In this document: positions 1 through 6,271 of the stretch, one piece after another
Layout of the letters: every line of letters begins with the position of its first letter
Position numbering within the stretch: the first letter of the stretch is position 1
Assembly (NCBI GenBank): GCA_947254645.1
Contig: CAMYDW010000026.1
Coordinates: 1-17,350 of the forward strand
Reading direction: 5' to 3'
From: an uncultured Peptococcaceae bacterium
GTDB taxonomy: Bacteria; Bacillota; Peptococcia; Peptococcales; Peptococcaceae
DNA: 17,350 bases
The notes under the pieces: model-generated
Seen by the model: the letters and a program-made list of their open reading frames with translations, nothing else
The model's database searches: none
Told to the model about the DNA's origin: nothing
Position numbers and translations under genes: made by a program

Positions 1-18
1 AACAAAATAAAAAAATAT

Positions 19-53
19 CAATCTAAGTCCTGTAAACACTAGGAATTAGATTG
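19..53. promoter_or_regulatory. 35-bp imperfect palindrome overlapping the first promoter
   Basis: The arms CAATCTAAgTCCT (19-31) and AGGAaTTAGATTG (41-53) are reverse complements except for one G/A mismatch, around a 9-nt centre (32-40). The right arm covers the first three bases of the -35 box (51-56). This could be a repressor operator for the reductase gene. It could also be a weak terminator of an upstream gene, because seven T lie at 57-63, three bases beyond the stem. The arms are rather AT-rich for a terminator. The symmetry is seen directly; the role is inferred. Confidence 0.45.
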
Positions 54-78
54 ACATTTTTTTCATTCGGTATATGAT
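51..78 (+). promoter_or_regulatory. Sigma-A type promoter of the persulfide reductase gene
   Basis: A perfect TTGACA at 51-56 is followed after 16 bp by TATGAT at 73-78, about 33 bp before the start codon. A strong ribosome site (AAGGAGGA, about 100-107) lies between the promoter and the ATG. Confidence 0.65.
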
Positions 79-111
79 AAATTATAAGTACTTTTTACAA
101 GGAGGAGCTTT

Positions 112-1809
112 ATGAATACAAATTTAAATGTAGTTGTTATTGGCGGTGTAGCATGTGGCCCAAAAGCTGCAGCACGTTTAAAACGCTTAATGCCAGGAGC
201 AAATGTTACCTTAATTGAAAAAGGTGAAGCAATTTCCTACGGCGGTTGTGGGTTGCCTTATTATATTGGTGCGACGGTAAAAGAACTAAACGATCTCATG
301 ACTACTTCTTGGGATGCAGTACGTACTCCTGAATTCATGAAAGCAACAAAAGATATTGATACACTTTTAGGTTGGGAAGTTACGGAAATTAACCGTCAAC
401 AAAAGACTGTAAATGTGGTTGAATGTGCAACGGGACAAACAAAAGAATTACCTTATGATAAACTCGTTTTAGCAACAGGGGCATCTAATTTTAAATTACC
501 AATCAATAATATTGATGCTGAAGGTGTTTTTGATGTAAAAACCCCAACTGATGCTGTTCGTATTCAAAATTATCTTAAATCTGGTGTTGGATCAGCAGTG
601 GTTATTGGCGCTGGTCTTATTGGTATGGAGACAGCAGAAGCTTTTGCAAATTGGGGTGTAGATGTAACCATCGTTGAAATGATGGATCAAATTTTCCCTA
701 AAGTCTTAGATAAAGATATGGCAATTGTATTTCAAGATTATTTAGAAAGCGAAGATATTAGCATTAAATTATCTACAGCTGTAAAAGAAATTTTAGTTGA
801 TAATGAAGGCAAAGTTTGTGGTGTTGAAACCGATAAAGGACGCATTGATTGTGACTTGGTTTTAGTGGCTGCAGGTGTTCGACCAGAAGTTAGCTTGGCT
901 CAAGCTGCTGGACTTGAAGTAGATCGTGCAATTCTTGTAAATGACTTCCTTCAAACTTCAGACCCAGATATTTATGCTGGTGGGGACTGTGTCATTGTTC
1001 AAAATAGAATTTCTGAACAACCTATGTTTGCGCCAATGGGTTCTACTGCAAATAAACATGGTAGAATTATTGCTACTAATATTGCACAAAATAATAGTCA
1101 AAAATTCCCAGGTGTATTAGGCACTTCTATTTGTAAAATGTTTGATTGGTCTGCTGGTAAAGTCGGTTTGACAGAAGCTGATGCAAGAAAACTTGGTTTT
1201 GATGTTGTAACATGTATTGTCCCTGGTCCAGACATCACACATTTTATGCCAGGTAAGAAGCTGATCATGGTTAAAACTGTTGCAGATAGAGCAACCACTC
1301 GTATTCTTGGCGTTCAAATTATTGGTCCTGGTCAAGTTGACAAACGTATTGATACGATGGCAGCAGCTCTTTCTGCTAATCCAAAATTAACCGCATATGA
1401 TATGGGTAATATGGATCTTGCTTATGCGCCACCATTTTCTTCAGCGGTAGATAACATTTTAGTAAATGCAAATGTAATTCAAAATGAAATTGAAGGCCGT
1501 GCTAAATCATATAATTTCTTTGAAGCACTTGAAAAGTTAAATGATGAAAGTGTTGTTTTTGTAGATTTACGTTGTGATGACGAAGTCAAACAAATGCCAT
1601 TTACGACACATCAACAATTCCATATCCCAATTGAAGAATTGCGCGCTCGTGCACATGAACTTCCTAAAGATAAAGAAATTGTGTTATATTGTATTTTATC
1701 TACTCGTGGGTATGAAGCTCAACTTATATTAGAACAAGCTGGCTATACGAATGTACACTTTATCCAAGGTGGTATTATGTTCTGGCCGTTCAAAAAATTC
1801 ATGAAATAA
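112..1809 (+). CDS. FAD-dependent CoA-disulfide / persulfide reductase with C-terminal rhodanese domain
   Basis: A pyridine-nucleotide disulfide oxidoreductase of the CoA-disulfide reductase / NADH-dependent persulfide reductase family, predicted cytoplasmic. It would use NAD(P)H to reduce CoA disulfide, CoA persulfide or polysulfide. The FAD-binding loop GGVACG is at residues 11-16, and the single redox cysteine is C46 in YGGCGLPYY, where this family has one Cys rather than a CxxxxC pair. A second nucleotide fold, GAGLIG, is at 166-171, ATGAS at 121-125 and an AGGDC FAD motif near 290. The last 95 or so residues form a rhodanese domain whose loop is C527-ILST-R. At 565 aa the length matches the reductase-rhodanese fusions. 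The ATG at 112 has a near-perfect AGGAGG site. The gene stands alone between its promoter and a terminator. An odd point is C15 inside the dinucleotide-binding loop. The exact substrate cannot be read from sequence. Confidence 0.88.
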   Translation: MNTNLNVVVIGGVACGPKAAARLKRLMPGANVTLIEKGEAISYGGCGLPYYIGATVKELNDLMTTSWDAVRTPEFMKATKDIDTLLGWEVTEINRQQKTVNVVECATGQTKELPYDKLVLATGASNFKLPINNIDAEGVFDVKTPTDAVRIQNYLKSGVGSAVVIGAGLIGMETAEAFANWGVDVTIVEMMDQIFPKVLDKDMAIVFQDYLESEDISIKLSTAVKEILVDNEGKVCGVETDKGRIDCDLVLVAAGVRPEVSLAQAAGLEVDRAILVNDFLQTSDPDIYAGGDCVIVQNRISEQPMFAPMGSTANKHGRIIATNIAQNNSQKFPGVLGTSICKMFDWSAGKVGLTEADARKLGFDVVTCIVPGPDITHFMPGKKLIMVKTVADRATTRILGVQIIGPGQVDKRIDTMAAALSANPKLTAYDMGNMDLAYAPPFSSAVDNILVNANVIQNEIEGRAKSYNFFEALEKLNDESVVFVDLRCDDEVKQMPFTTHQQFHIPIEELRARAHELPKDKEIVLYCILSTRGYEAQLILEQAGYTNVHFIQGGIMFWPFKKFMK

Positions 1810-1814
1810 TAAAT

Positions 1815-1847
1815 AAAAAAAGCGAGCTGATAAAAGCTCGCTTTTTT
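1815..1847 (+). terminator. Rho-independent terminator after the persulfide reductase
   Basis: AGCGAGCT (1821-1828) pairs with AGCTCGCT (1835-1842) around a 6-nt loop. It is preceded by A6 and followed by T5, so it could work on both strands. Confidence 0.92.
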
Positions 1848-1892
1848 GTGCAATATAATCACATTAATTCGTTCTTGATTGACAGTTTGCTT

Positions 1893-1898
1893 TATAAT
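1893..1898 (+). promoter_or_regulatory. Possible -10 element upstream of thiI
   Basis: A perfect TATAAT is at 1893-1898, about 45 bp before the chosen thiI start. No acceptable -35 sits 16-18 bp upstream. The TTGACA at 1879-1884 is only 8 bp away, too close to pair with it. A promoter is expected here, because the previous gene ends in a terminator, but its exact form is uncertain. Confidence 0.35.
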
Positions 1899-1912
1899 AG
1901 AATGAATTTGTT

Positions 1913-1931
1913 AATAATGATAATCATGAAA
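1913..1931. promoter_or_regulatory. Fur-box-like sequence in the thiI leader
   Basis: Aligned by eye to the classical 19-bp Fur consensus, 15 of 19 positions agree, including 14 in a row (ATAATGATAATCAT, 1914-1927). It lies between the TATAAT and the ribosome site of thiI, where a repressor could block transcription. The right half-site is poor and the region is AT-rich, so chance is a serious alternative. Confidence 0.28.
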
Positions 1932-1942
1932 TGGAGATTTAT

Positions 1943-3172
1943 ATGTACGATTATATTTTAATTCGTTATGGAGAGTTAAGTCTTAAAGGTAAAAATCAAA
2001 AAATGTTTTTAAAAACATTGGTTAAAAATATTAAACATCAAATTAAACTAGATTTGCAGATTCAGCCTGATGTTACAATGATACAAGGGCGTATTATTTT
2101 AGCTTTAAATGGTTTGGAACCAGAATGCTTTTATCCTAGTATTGATCGTGTGTTTGGTATATCATCTTATAGTCCTGTTATATCTGTTGGATTAGATCAA
2201 GAAGAAATTATCTTAGAAGCACTTAAGGAACTTCAGCAATTTTCGTATCAACCAACAACTTTTAGGGTGACTGTAAAACGTGCAAATAAACAATTCCCTG
2301 TACGTTCCATGGAATTGCAACAAATTGTAGCAGAACGGATATTAGCACAATATCCTTTGTTAGAAGGGAATCTAAAAAATTATGACGTTGAATTAAATAT
2401 TGATATACGCTTTAATCAAACATACATTTATGTATTAAAGAAAAAAGGGTTAGGTGGGTTGCCTTTAGGAACAGGTGGACGCGCAATGGCTCTTTTATCT
2501 GGTGGAATAGATAGTCCTGTAGCAATGTGGTCTATAATGAAACGTGGGGTAGTTGTTGAAGCTATTCATTTTCATTCCTATCCTTATACATCAAAGCAAG
2601 CTGAAGAAAAAGTATTAACACTTGCAGAAAAAGTTGCTAAATATGGTGGACATTGCATTGTACATTTGGTCCCATTTACACAAATTCAAGAAGCAATTGG
2701 TATGAATTGCTATGAAAATTTGAGAATTACGATTATGAGACGTATTATGTTAAGAATTGCTGAAAAAATTGCCAATGTTAGACATGCTAAGGCATTAATA
2801 ACAGGTGACAATCTTGGTCAAGTTGCAAGTCAAACAATTGAAAGTATATATGCTATTAATAGTGTAACGAATATGCCTATTTTTCGTCCTCTGATTGGAT
2901 ATGATAAATTAGACATCATGTCAGTTGCTCAAAAAATTGACACTTATGAAACATCCATTCTTCCTTATGAAGATTGTTGTACTGTTTTTGTGCCGAAAGA
3001 GCCAAAAACAAAACCAAGAGTTGAGGAATGCTTGGAAGCCGAAAATAAAATACAAGACTTAATGATGCTTATTGATGCGGCCGTAGAAAAAACAGAAACG
3101 GTTATTTGCTATGGTAATGGTAAGGAACAAGTTAGAACACCGTTTGATTTGCCTGAAAGGGAGGATATATAA
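1943..3172 (+). CDS. thiI: tRNA 4-thiouridine synthetase / thiamine sulfurtransferase ThiI (short form)
   Basis: ATP-dependent sulfurtransferase that makes 4-thiouridine at position 8 of tRNA and in many bacteria supplies sulfur for the thiamine thiazole. From the chosen start (409 aa) there is an N-terminal ferredoxin-like region beginning YDYILIRYGELSLKGKN, a THUMP domain at about 55-165, the PP-loop SGGIDSP at 186-192, and LITGDNLGQVASQT at 285-298. C345-C346 lie in YEDCCTVF, the place of the conserved ThiI cysteine. The rhodanese extension of the E. coli enzyme is absent, as in B. subtilis. The ATG at 1943 is chosen because GGAG (1933-1936) sits 6 nt upstream; the in-frame ATG at 1931 has no usable site and adds four residues unlike the family. 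No cysteine desulfurase gene is adjacent. The stop overlaps the next small gene (TAATG). Confidence 0.95.
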   Translation: MYDYILIRYGELSLKGKNQKMFLKTLVKNIKHQIKLDLQIQPDVTMIQGRIILALNGLEPECFYPSIDRVFGISSYSPVISVGLDQEEIILEALKELQQFSYQPTTFRVTVKRANKQFPVRSMELQQIVAERILAQYPLLEGNLKNYDVELNIDIRFNQTYIYVLKKKGLGGLPLGTGGRAMALLSGGIDSPVAMWSIMKRGVVVEAIHFHSYPYTSKQAEEKVLTLAEKVAKYGGHCIVHLVPFTQIQEAIGMNCYENLRITIMRRIMLRIAEKIANVRHAKALITGDNLGQVASQTIESIYAINSVTNMPIFRPLIGYDKLDIMSVAQKIDTYETSILPYEDCCTVFVPKEPKTKPRVEECLEAENKIQDLMMLIDAAVEKTETVICYGNGKEQVRTPFDLPEREDI

Positions 3173-3318
3173 TGGGTAATAACTTATATGAAACGCCTCG
3201 CGACAAAAATAAATGGCACACACAAGGCCATAAAAGTAATAAAACAACACTAGTAAATAATGATAATAAAAAAGAACGTTTAGAAGCACTTAAAAATAGA
3301 TTGAAAAAACAAAAATAA
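3172..3318 (+). CDS. Small basic protein of unknown function (48 aa), coupled to thiI
   Basis: I do not recognise this protein. The reading frame begins MGNNLYETPRDKNKW and runs 48 codons to TAA at 3316-3318. GGGAGG (3159-3164) lies 7 nt before the ATG, and the ATG shares its A with the thiI stop codon, so translational coupling is likely. The protein is very hydrophilic and Lys/Asn-rich, with no cysteine, no signal peptide and no membrane segment. Its middle looks disordered, and a charged C-terminal stretch (KKERLEALKNRLKKQK) could form an amphipathic helix. The terminator begins directly at its stop codon, as expected for the last gene of a transcript. The ribosome site, overlap and terminator placement are seen directly; that it is made and functional is inferred. 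RNA or tRNA binding would fit the basic charge and the thiI link, but nothing proves it. Confidence 0.7.
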   Translation: MGNNLYETPRDKNKWHTQGHKSNKTTLVNNDNKKERLEALKNRLKKQK

Positions 3319-3359
3319 AAAAGAAGATGTTTTCACATTGTGAAAACATCTTCTTTTTT
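3317..3359. terminator. Bidirectional terminator between the small gene and menA
   Basis: A perfect 20-bp stem (3317-3336 with 3340-3359) surrounds a 3-nt loop, with A-tract on one side and T-tract on the other. It ends the thiI transcript rightward and the convergent menA transcript leftward. It overlaps the last bases of both genes. Confidence 0.93.
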
Positions 3360-4260
3360 ACATAATTGCTATTATATACTGCATAATAAAAGCTAATGTA
3401 TATAAAATTCCAAACTGCTGATTAAGCTTTGAATAATAAATCATTCCAGTCATCATTTGCTTTGGGGTTTGCGAGGAGTCCTTATAAGCTTTTATAGATT
3501 TAATTGCGAGTGGGATGGTTAAACAAGGTAATAAAATAAACAAAGATTCATTCAGTACTAGTAGAACAAATAGCCATACATATACAAAAGTTAAGAAAAA
3601 AATCATAAATAATACGGTCTTGTCATGTCCTAATAATATAGCGAGCGTTTTACGCCCATTTTCAGCATCTGCAACTCGATCTCTCAGACTGTTTGCTGTC
3701 AGTAATAAGCCGATAAGGATATTTAAAGGGATACTTACAATCAAGGTATACCAATTTAAAAAGCCAGTCTGAGTAAAAAAAGCAATTAGAAATAGACCAC
3801 TTCCCATAAGGGTGCCAGCAAAAAGCTCTCCAAATGGTGTTCGAGAAATAGGATAAGGACCACCAGTATAACAGTAAGCGATTAAAAGACATAGAACCCC
3901 AATTGGCAGTAACCAAAAAGAAGTAAATAAGGCAAGTATTAGTCCCAAAATACCTGAGCATACAAAAAGTGCAATTGCAGATAGTAGGATGGTATTAGGA
4001 TTTATGCCGTCTTTTACGATCGCCCCTCCAATACCAACACTGTCTTTTGTATCTAAGCCATTCAAATAATCATAGTACTCATTGAAAAGATTTGTAGCAA
4101 TTTGTATAATGACAGCACATAGAAGCAATGTGATGGCTAATATAGGGCGAAAAATCAGATTTTTAGAAGTTGCGAAACTTATACCTGCTAACACAGGAAT
4201 GAGACTTGCAGTAAGTGTATGAGGACGAGTGAGTCGCCAATAAAAATTTAAAGATTTCAT
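3358..4260 (-). CDS. menA: 1,4-dihydroxy-2-naphthoate polyprenyltransferase
   Basis: A UbiA-superfamily integral membrane prenyltransferase (300 aa) that attaches the polyprenyl tail to 1,4-dihydroxy-2-naphthoate, giving demethylmenaquinone. The first Asp-rich motif is NEYYDYLNGLD (N60, D64, D70). The second is NSLRDRVAD followed by NGRKTLA (N190, D194, D198, GRKT 202-205), and the MenA-type stretch YTGGPYPISRTPFGE is at 131-145. About eight or nine hydrophobic segments are visible. The minus-strand ATG is preceded by AGGGGG with a 6-nt gap, which fixes the start. It is a single-gene transcript, divergent from the ferredoxin and convergent with the thiI unit. No other men gene is present in the window. 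It implies a menaquinone-based anaerobic respiratory chain. No convincing promoter could be picked from the AT-rich upstream DNA. Confidence 0.92.
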   Translation of the reverse strand: MKSLNFYWRLTRPHTLTASLIPVLAGISFATSKNLIFRPILAITLLLCAVIIQIATNLFNEYYDYLNGLDTKDSVGIGGAIVKDGINPNTILLSAIALFVCSGILGLILALFTSFWLLPIGVLCLLIAYCYTGGPYPISRTPFGELFAGTLMGSGLFLIAFFTQTGFLNWYTLIVSIPLNILIGLLLTANSLRDRVADAENGRKTLAILLGHDKTVLFMIFFLTFVYVWLFVLLVLNESLFILLPCLTIPLAIKSIKAYKDSSQTPKQMMTGMIYYSKLNQQFGILYTLAFIMQYIIAIM

Positions 4261-4386
4261 GAAATACCCCCTAAATTACTACATAATATAATATACGATT
4301 TTTAGGAAAAATGAAAATAAAAGTGTTCTAAATAATAAATTTTAATAGAATGTCATTTTTTATATATTTATTTTAAAAAGTTTATT
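4261..4386. other. AT-rich divergent intergenic region (menA / ferredoxin)
   Basis: This holds the menA ribosome site on the minus strand (complement of 4267-4272) and otherwise very AT-rich DNA with several possible TATAAT-like hexamers on both strands. No -35 with correct spacing and no riboswitch-like structure was found. It must carry the menA promoter, which I cannot place. Confidence 0.5.
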
Positions 4387-4395
4387 TGTTATAAT
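4387..4395 (+). promoter_or_regulatory. Extended -10 promoter of the ferredoxin gene
   Basis: TGTTATAAT at 4387-4395 is a full extended -10 element (TG, one base, perfect TATAAT). The hexamer TTTATT sits at the -35 position with a 17-bp spacer. It lies 32 bp before the ATG. Confidence 0.6.
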
Positions 4396-4427
4396 GACTA
4401 AAGATATAGGAAGAAGAGGTGTTTAAA

Positions 4428-4604
4428 ATGGCATACAAAGTTGATTCAAGCGCATGTCTTTCATGTGGAGCATGTGAAGGAGAATGCCCTGTTTCTGCAA
4501 TCAGTGCAAGTGATGATGGTACACGTGTTATCGATGCTGATACCTGTATTTCATGTGGTAGTTGCGCTGGCGTTTGTCCTGCAAGCTGTATTGCTGCAGA
4601 ATAA
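4428..4604 (+). CDS. 2[4Fe-4S] ferredoxin, clostridial type
   Basis: A 58-residue soluble electron carrier with two CxxCxxCxxxCP motifs. The first uses C10, C13, C16 and C20; the second uses C40, C43, C46 and C50. Each binds one [4Fe-4S] cluster together with the last Cys of the other motif. Such ferredoxins serve pyruvate:ferredoxin oxidoreductase, hydrogenase and other low-potential reactions of anaerobes. An extra Cys is present at 54. The ATG at 4428 is chosen because it has GAGG 8 nt upstream and gives the family-typical MAYK start; a GTG three codons earlier overlaps that ribosome site. It is a monocistronic gene with its own extended -10 promoter and a strong terminator, consistent with high expression. 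The specific partner is not shown by the neighbours. Confidence 0.95.
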   Translation: MAYKVDSSACLSCGACEGECPVSAISASDDGTRVIDADTCISCGSCAGVCPASCIAAE

Positions 4605-4610
4605 GCAGTA

Positions 4611-4649
4611 TATAAAAGGCTTATTTGAGAATAAGCCTTTTATATTTTT
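4611..4649 (+). terminator. Rho-independent terminator after the ferredoxin
   Basis: A 15-bp perfect stem (4611-4625 with 4630-4644) has a TGAG loop and a T5 tail at 4645-4649. Confidence 0.93.
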
Positions 4650-4712
4650 GTGCCATGAAATAAAATTATAAAAATGATTATTATAAAATCATATTTTGAT
4701 AGGAGTGAAATG

Positions 4713-5897
4713 ATGTATTTTCGTAAAAAAATTGCGGGTATGATGCTTTTGTCCTTCGGAATAACAGCATGTTGGACGATGCCTTTGCAAGCAGAATCAA
4801 TATCTGAATTACAAAATAAGCAATCATCTGTAAAGGAATCGATTACCAAAAAACAGTCTGAACTTACAAATAACACCGCAAAGAAAAATGATACCTTAAA
4901 TAAACTTAAATCTATCAACGATAATATTAATTCCACTGAAGAAAAAATAGCTTCTTTTTCAACGCAGATAAGCGATCAAGAAACAAGTATTGAGGAAACA
5001 AATAAAAAAATTGCGGAAACAGAATCAAAATTACAGCAATCAAAACAAGCATTAAATGATAGAGTAGTTTCCATTTATAAAGATGGGAAAATGAATTATC
5101 TTGAGGTTTTATTTCAAGCAAAAGATTTTTCTGATTTTCTTACAAAATTTGAATACTTGAGCTACATTACTAAAAGTGATAAAGCGCTTATTGATAGCGT
5201 AAAAGAAACAAAAGCACTTTTGGATTCTCAAAAAGCGAGTTTAGAACAACAATTACAAAATCTAAGTGCTCTCAAATCACAAGAAGAATCTGTAAAAAAA
5301 TTATTGGTGGCTCAACAATCCCAACAACAGACAATTTATAAGGATTTAGAATCAAATGAAGAAGCATTAAGAGCGAATATTGCTGCAATGCAAGCTGCTT
5401 CGGAAAGTATTGCGAGTCAAATCATGGAATTACAAGCAGCAGCTGCTGCGGCATCTGCTGCAAGTCAATCAGCAGTTTTTAATTCTCAAACAGTTGTTTA
5501 TTCTGGCACCGGAGGCTGGCCCGCTCCTGCAAGCCATGTAATTACAAGTCCTTATGGAGCAAGAGCTTACCCGTTATCGGGTATTTATGACTTTCATCTA
5601 GGGCTTGATATTGGAGCAGGATATGGCACTCCAGTGGTTTCGCATAAACCAGGTACGGTTATTATTGCTGACTATCATTGGAGTTATGGTAATTATGTTG
5701 TTGTTGATCATGGGAATGGTATAAGCACACTTTATGCCCACATGTCTGCAATCAGCACTGGTGTTGGTCAACATGTAGAGCAAGGGCAACAACTTGGGCT
5801 AGTTGGCTCAACTGGATCAAGTACAGGTGCCCATCTGCATTTTGAAGTTAGAATTAATGGTTCAACAGTAAATCCAGCGCCTTATTTAGGCATTTAA
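4713..5897 (+). CDS. Secreted coiled-coil M23 metalloendopeptidase (EnvC/CwlO-activator-like)
   Basis: A peptidoglycan hydrolase or hydrolase activator of 394 aa. A signal peptide spans about residues 1-27 (MYFRKK, a hydrophobic core, then PLQA/ES). Residues 29-240 are a long Gln/Lys/Glu/Ser-rich coiled coil, followed by an Ala-rich linker. The C-terminal M23 (LytM) domain spans about 265-394. Its zinc ligands appear intact: H295 and D299 in HLGLD and H376 in HLHFE, with catalytic H343 in LYAHMS. This implies active D,L-endopeptidase chemistry rather than a degenerate EnvC, whose LytM site is usually missing residues. AGGAG (4701-4705) lies 7 nt before the ATG at 4713; the ATG at 4710 is possible, but upstream in-frame starts are not needed. 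The gene is bracketed by terminators. FtsE/FtsX, usual partners of this architecture, are encoded about 7 kb downstream rather than next door. Confidence 0.88.
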   Translation: MYFRKKIAGMMLLSFGITACWTMPLQAESISELQNKQSSVKESITKKQSELTNNTAKKNDTLNKLKSINDNINSTEEKIASFSTQISDQETSIEETNKKIAETESKLQQSKQALNDRVVSIYKDGKMNYLEVLFQAKDFSDFLTKFEYLSYITKSDKALIDSVKETKALLDSQKASLEQQLQNLSALKSQEESVKKLLVAQQSQQQTIYKDLESNEEALRANIAAMQAASESIASQIMELQAAAAAASAASQSAVFNSQTVVYSGTGGWPAPASHVITSPYGARAYPLSGIYDFHLGLDIGAGYGTPVVSHKPGTVIIADYHWSYGNYVVVDHGNGISTLYAHMSAISTGVGQHVEQGQQLGLVGSTGSSTGAHLHFEVRINGSTVNPAPYLGI

Positions 5898-5910
5898 TGA
5901 TGAAGAATGA

Positions 5911-5945
5911 AGCTCTGAAAGAAAGTGTTTCTTTCAGAGCTTTTT
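5911..5945 (+). terminator. Rho-independent terminator after the M23 peptidase
   Basis: AGCTCTGAAAGAAA (5911-5924) and its reverse complement (5928-5941) form a perfect 14-bp stem with a GTG loop, followed by T4 then GTT. Confidence 0.93.
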
Positions 5946-5953
5946 GTTAAAAT
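5945..5953 (+). promoter_or_regulatory. Possible extended -10 promoter of the yhbY-ftsX operon
   Basis: TGTTAAAAT (5945-5953) fits an extended -10 element, 28 bp before the yhbY ATG. It starts in the T-tail of the preceding terminator. Some promoter is required here, since the run of genes begins directly after a strong terminator. No good -35 is visible. Confidence 0.35.
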
Positions 5954-5980
5954 AAATATTAAGTTTGAGGAGATTCATTC

Positions 5981-6256
5981 ATGACATTATCGAAAAATAA
6001 AGTTAAAGAATTTAAAGCGATGGCACAGACAATACAGCCAAAAGTACTCGTTGGCAAAAATGGATTGAATGATGGAACTGTGCAATCTATTGATGAAGTG
6101 CTTCAAGCAGATGAACTAGCGAAAATTAAGTTTTTAAATAACAGCATTGACTTAGATGATGAAATATGTTCAGCTTTGGCAACTAGACTAGGGGCAGAAT
6201 TTATTCAAAAAATAGGTAGAACCATTATTTTATACAGAAAAAATGAAGACCAATAA
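5981..6256 (+). CDS. yhbY: YhbY family RNA-binding (CRM domain) protein
   Basis: A 91-residue single CRM-domain protein that associates with pre-50S ribosomes and assists ribosome assembly. The signature loop GKNG is at 25-28 in VLVGKNGLNDG, followed by the family pattern of an acidic helix (IDEVLQADELAKIKF) and a C-terminal strand IGRTIILYRK. Length is normal for the family. GAGGAG (5967-5972) lies 8 nt before the ATG. It is the first gene of the 11-gene run, and proB follows after 15 nt. A YhbY gene close to proBA, nadD, yqeK and rsfS is, as I recall, a common arrangement in Firmicutes. Confidence 0.92.
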   Translation: MTLSKNKVKEFKAMAQTIQPKVLVGKNGLNDGTVQSIDEVLQADELAKIKFLNNSIDLDDEICSALATRLGAEFIQKIGRTIILYRKNEDQ

Positions 6257-6271
6257 TAGGATTTGATTTGT

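Noticed and set aside
1879..1898. TTGACA and TATAAT both present upstream of thiI
   Set aside because: The spacer is only 8 bp, so they cannot act together as one sigma-A promoter. Only the TATAAT was kept, at low confidence.
3515..3961. Open frames of 85 and 99 codons overlapping menA on both strands
   Set aside because: They are shadows of a well-supported membrane protein. They have no ribosome site and no recognisable domain.
4441..4671. Open frame inside and beyond the ferredoxin gene in a second frame
   Set aside because: Its His/Cys/Val-rich translation is the shifted reading of the ferredoxin motifs, and it runs through the terminator.
4671..4692. ATGATT / AATCAT inverted repeat before the M23 gene
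   Set aside because: The arms are only six bases in very AT-rich DNA. Promoter-like hexamers there have no correct spacing, so no site was called.
4640..4936. 98-codon minus-strand open frame opposite the start of the M23 gene
   Set aside because: It is antisense to a clear signal peptide and coiled-coil gene, crosses the ferredoxin terminator, and shows no family motif.
5440..5480. Alanine-rich codon repeat in the M23 gene
   Set aside because: This is an ordinary flexible linker between coiled coil and peptidase domain. The codons are mixed, so it is not a simple sequence repeat.
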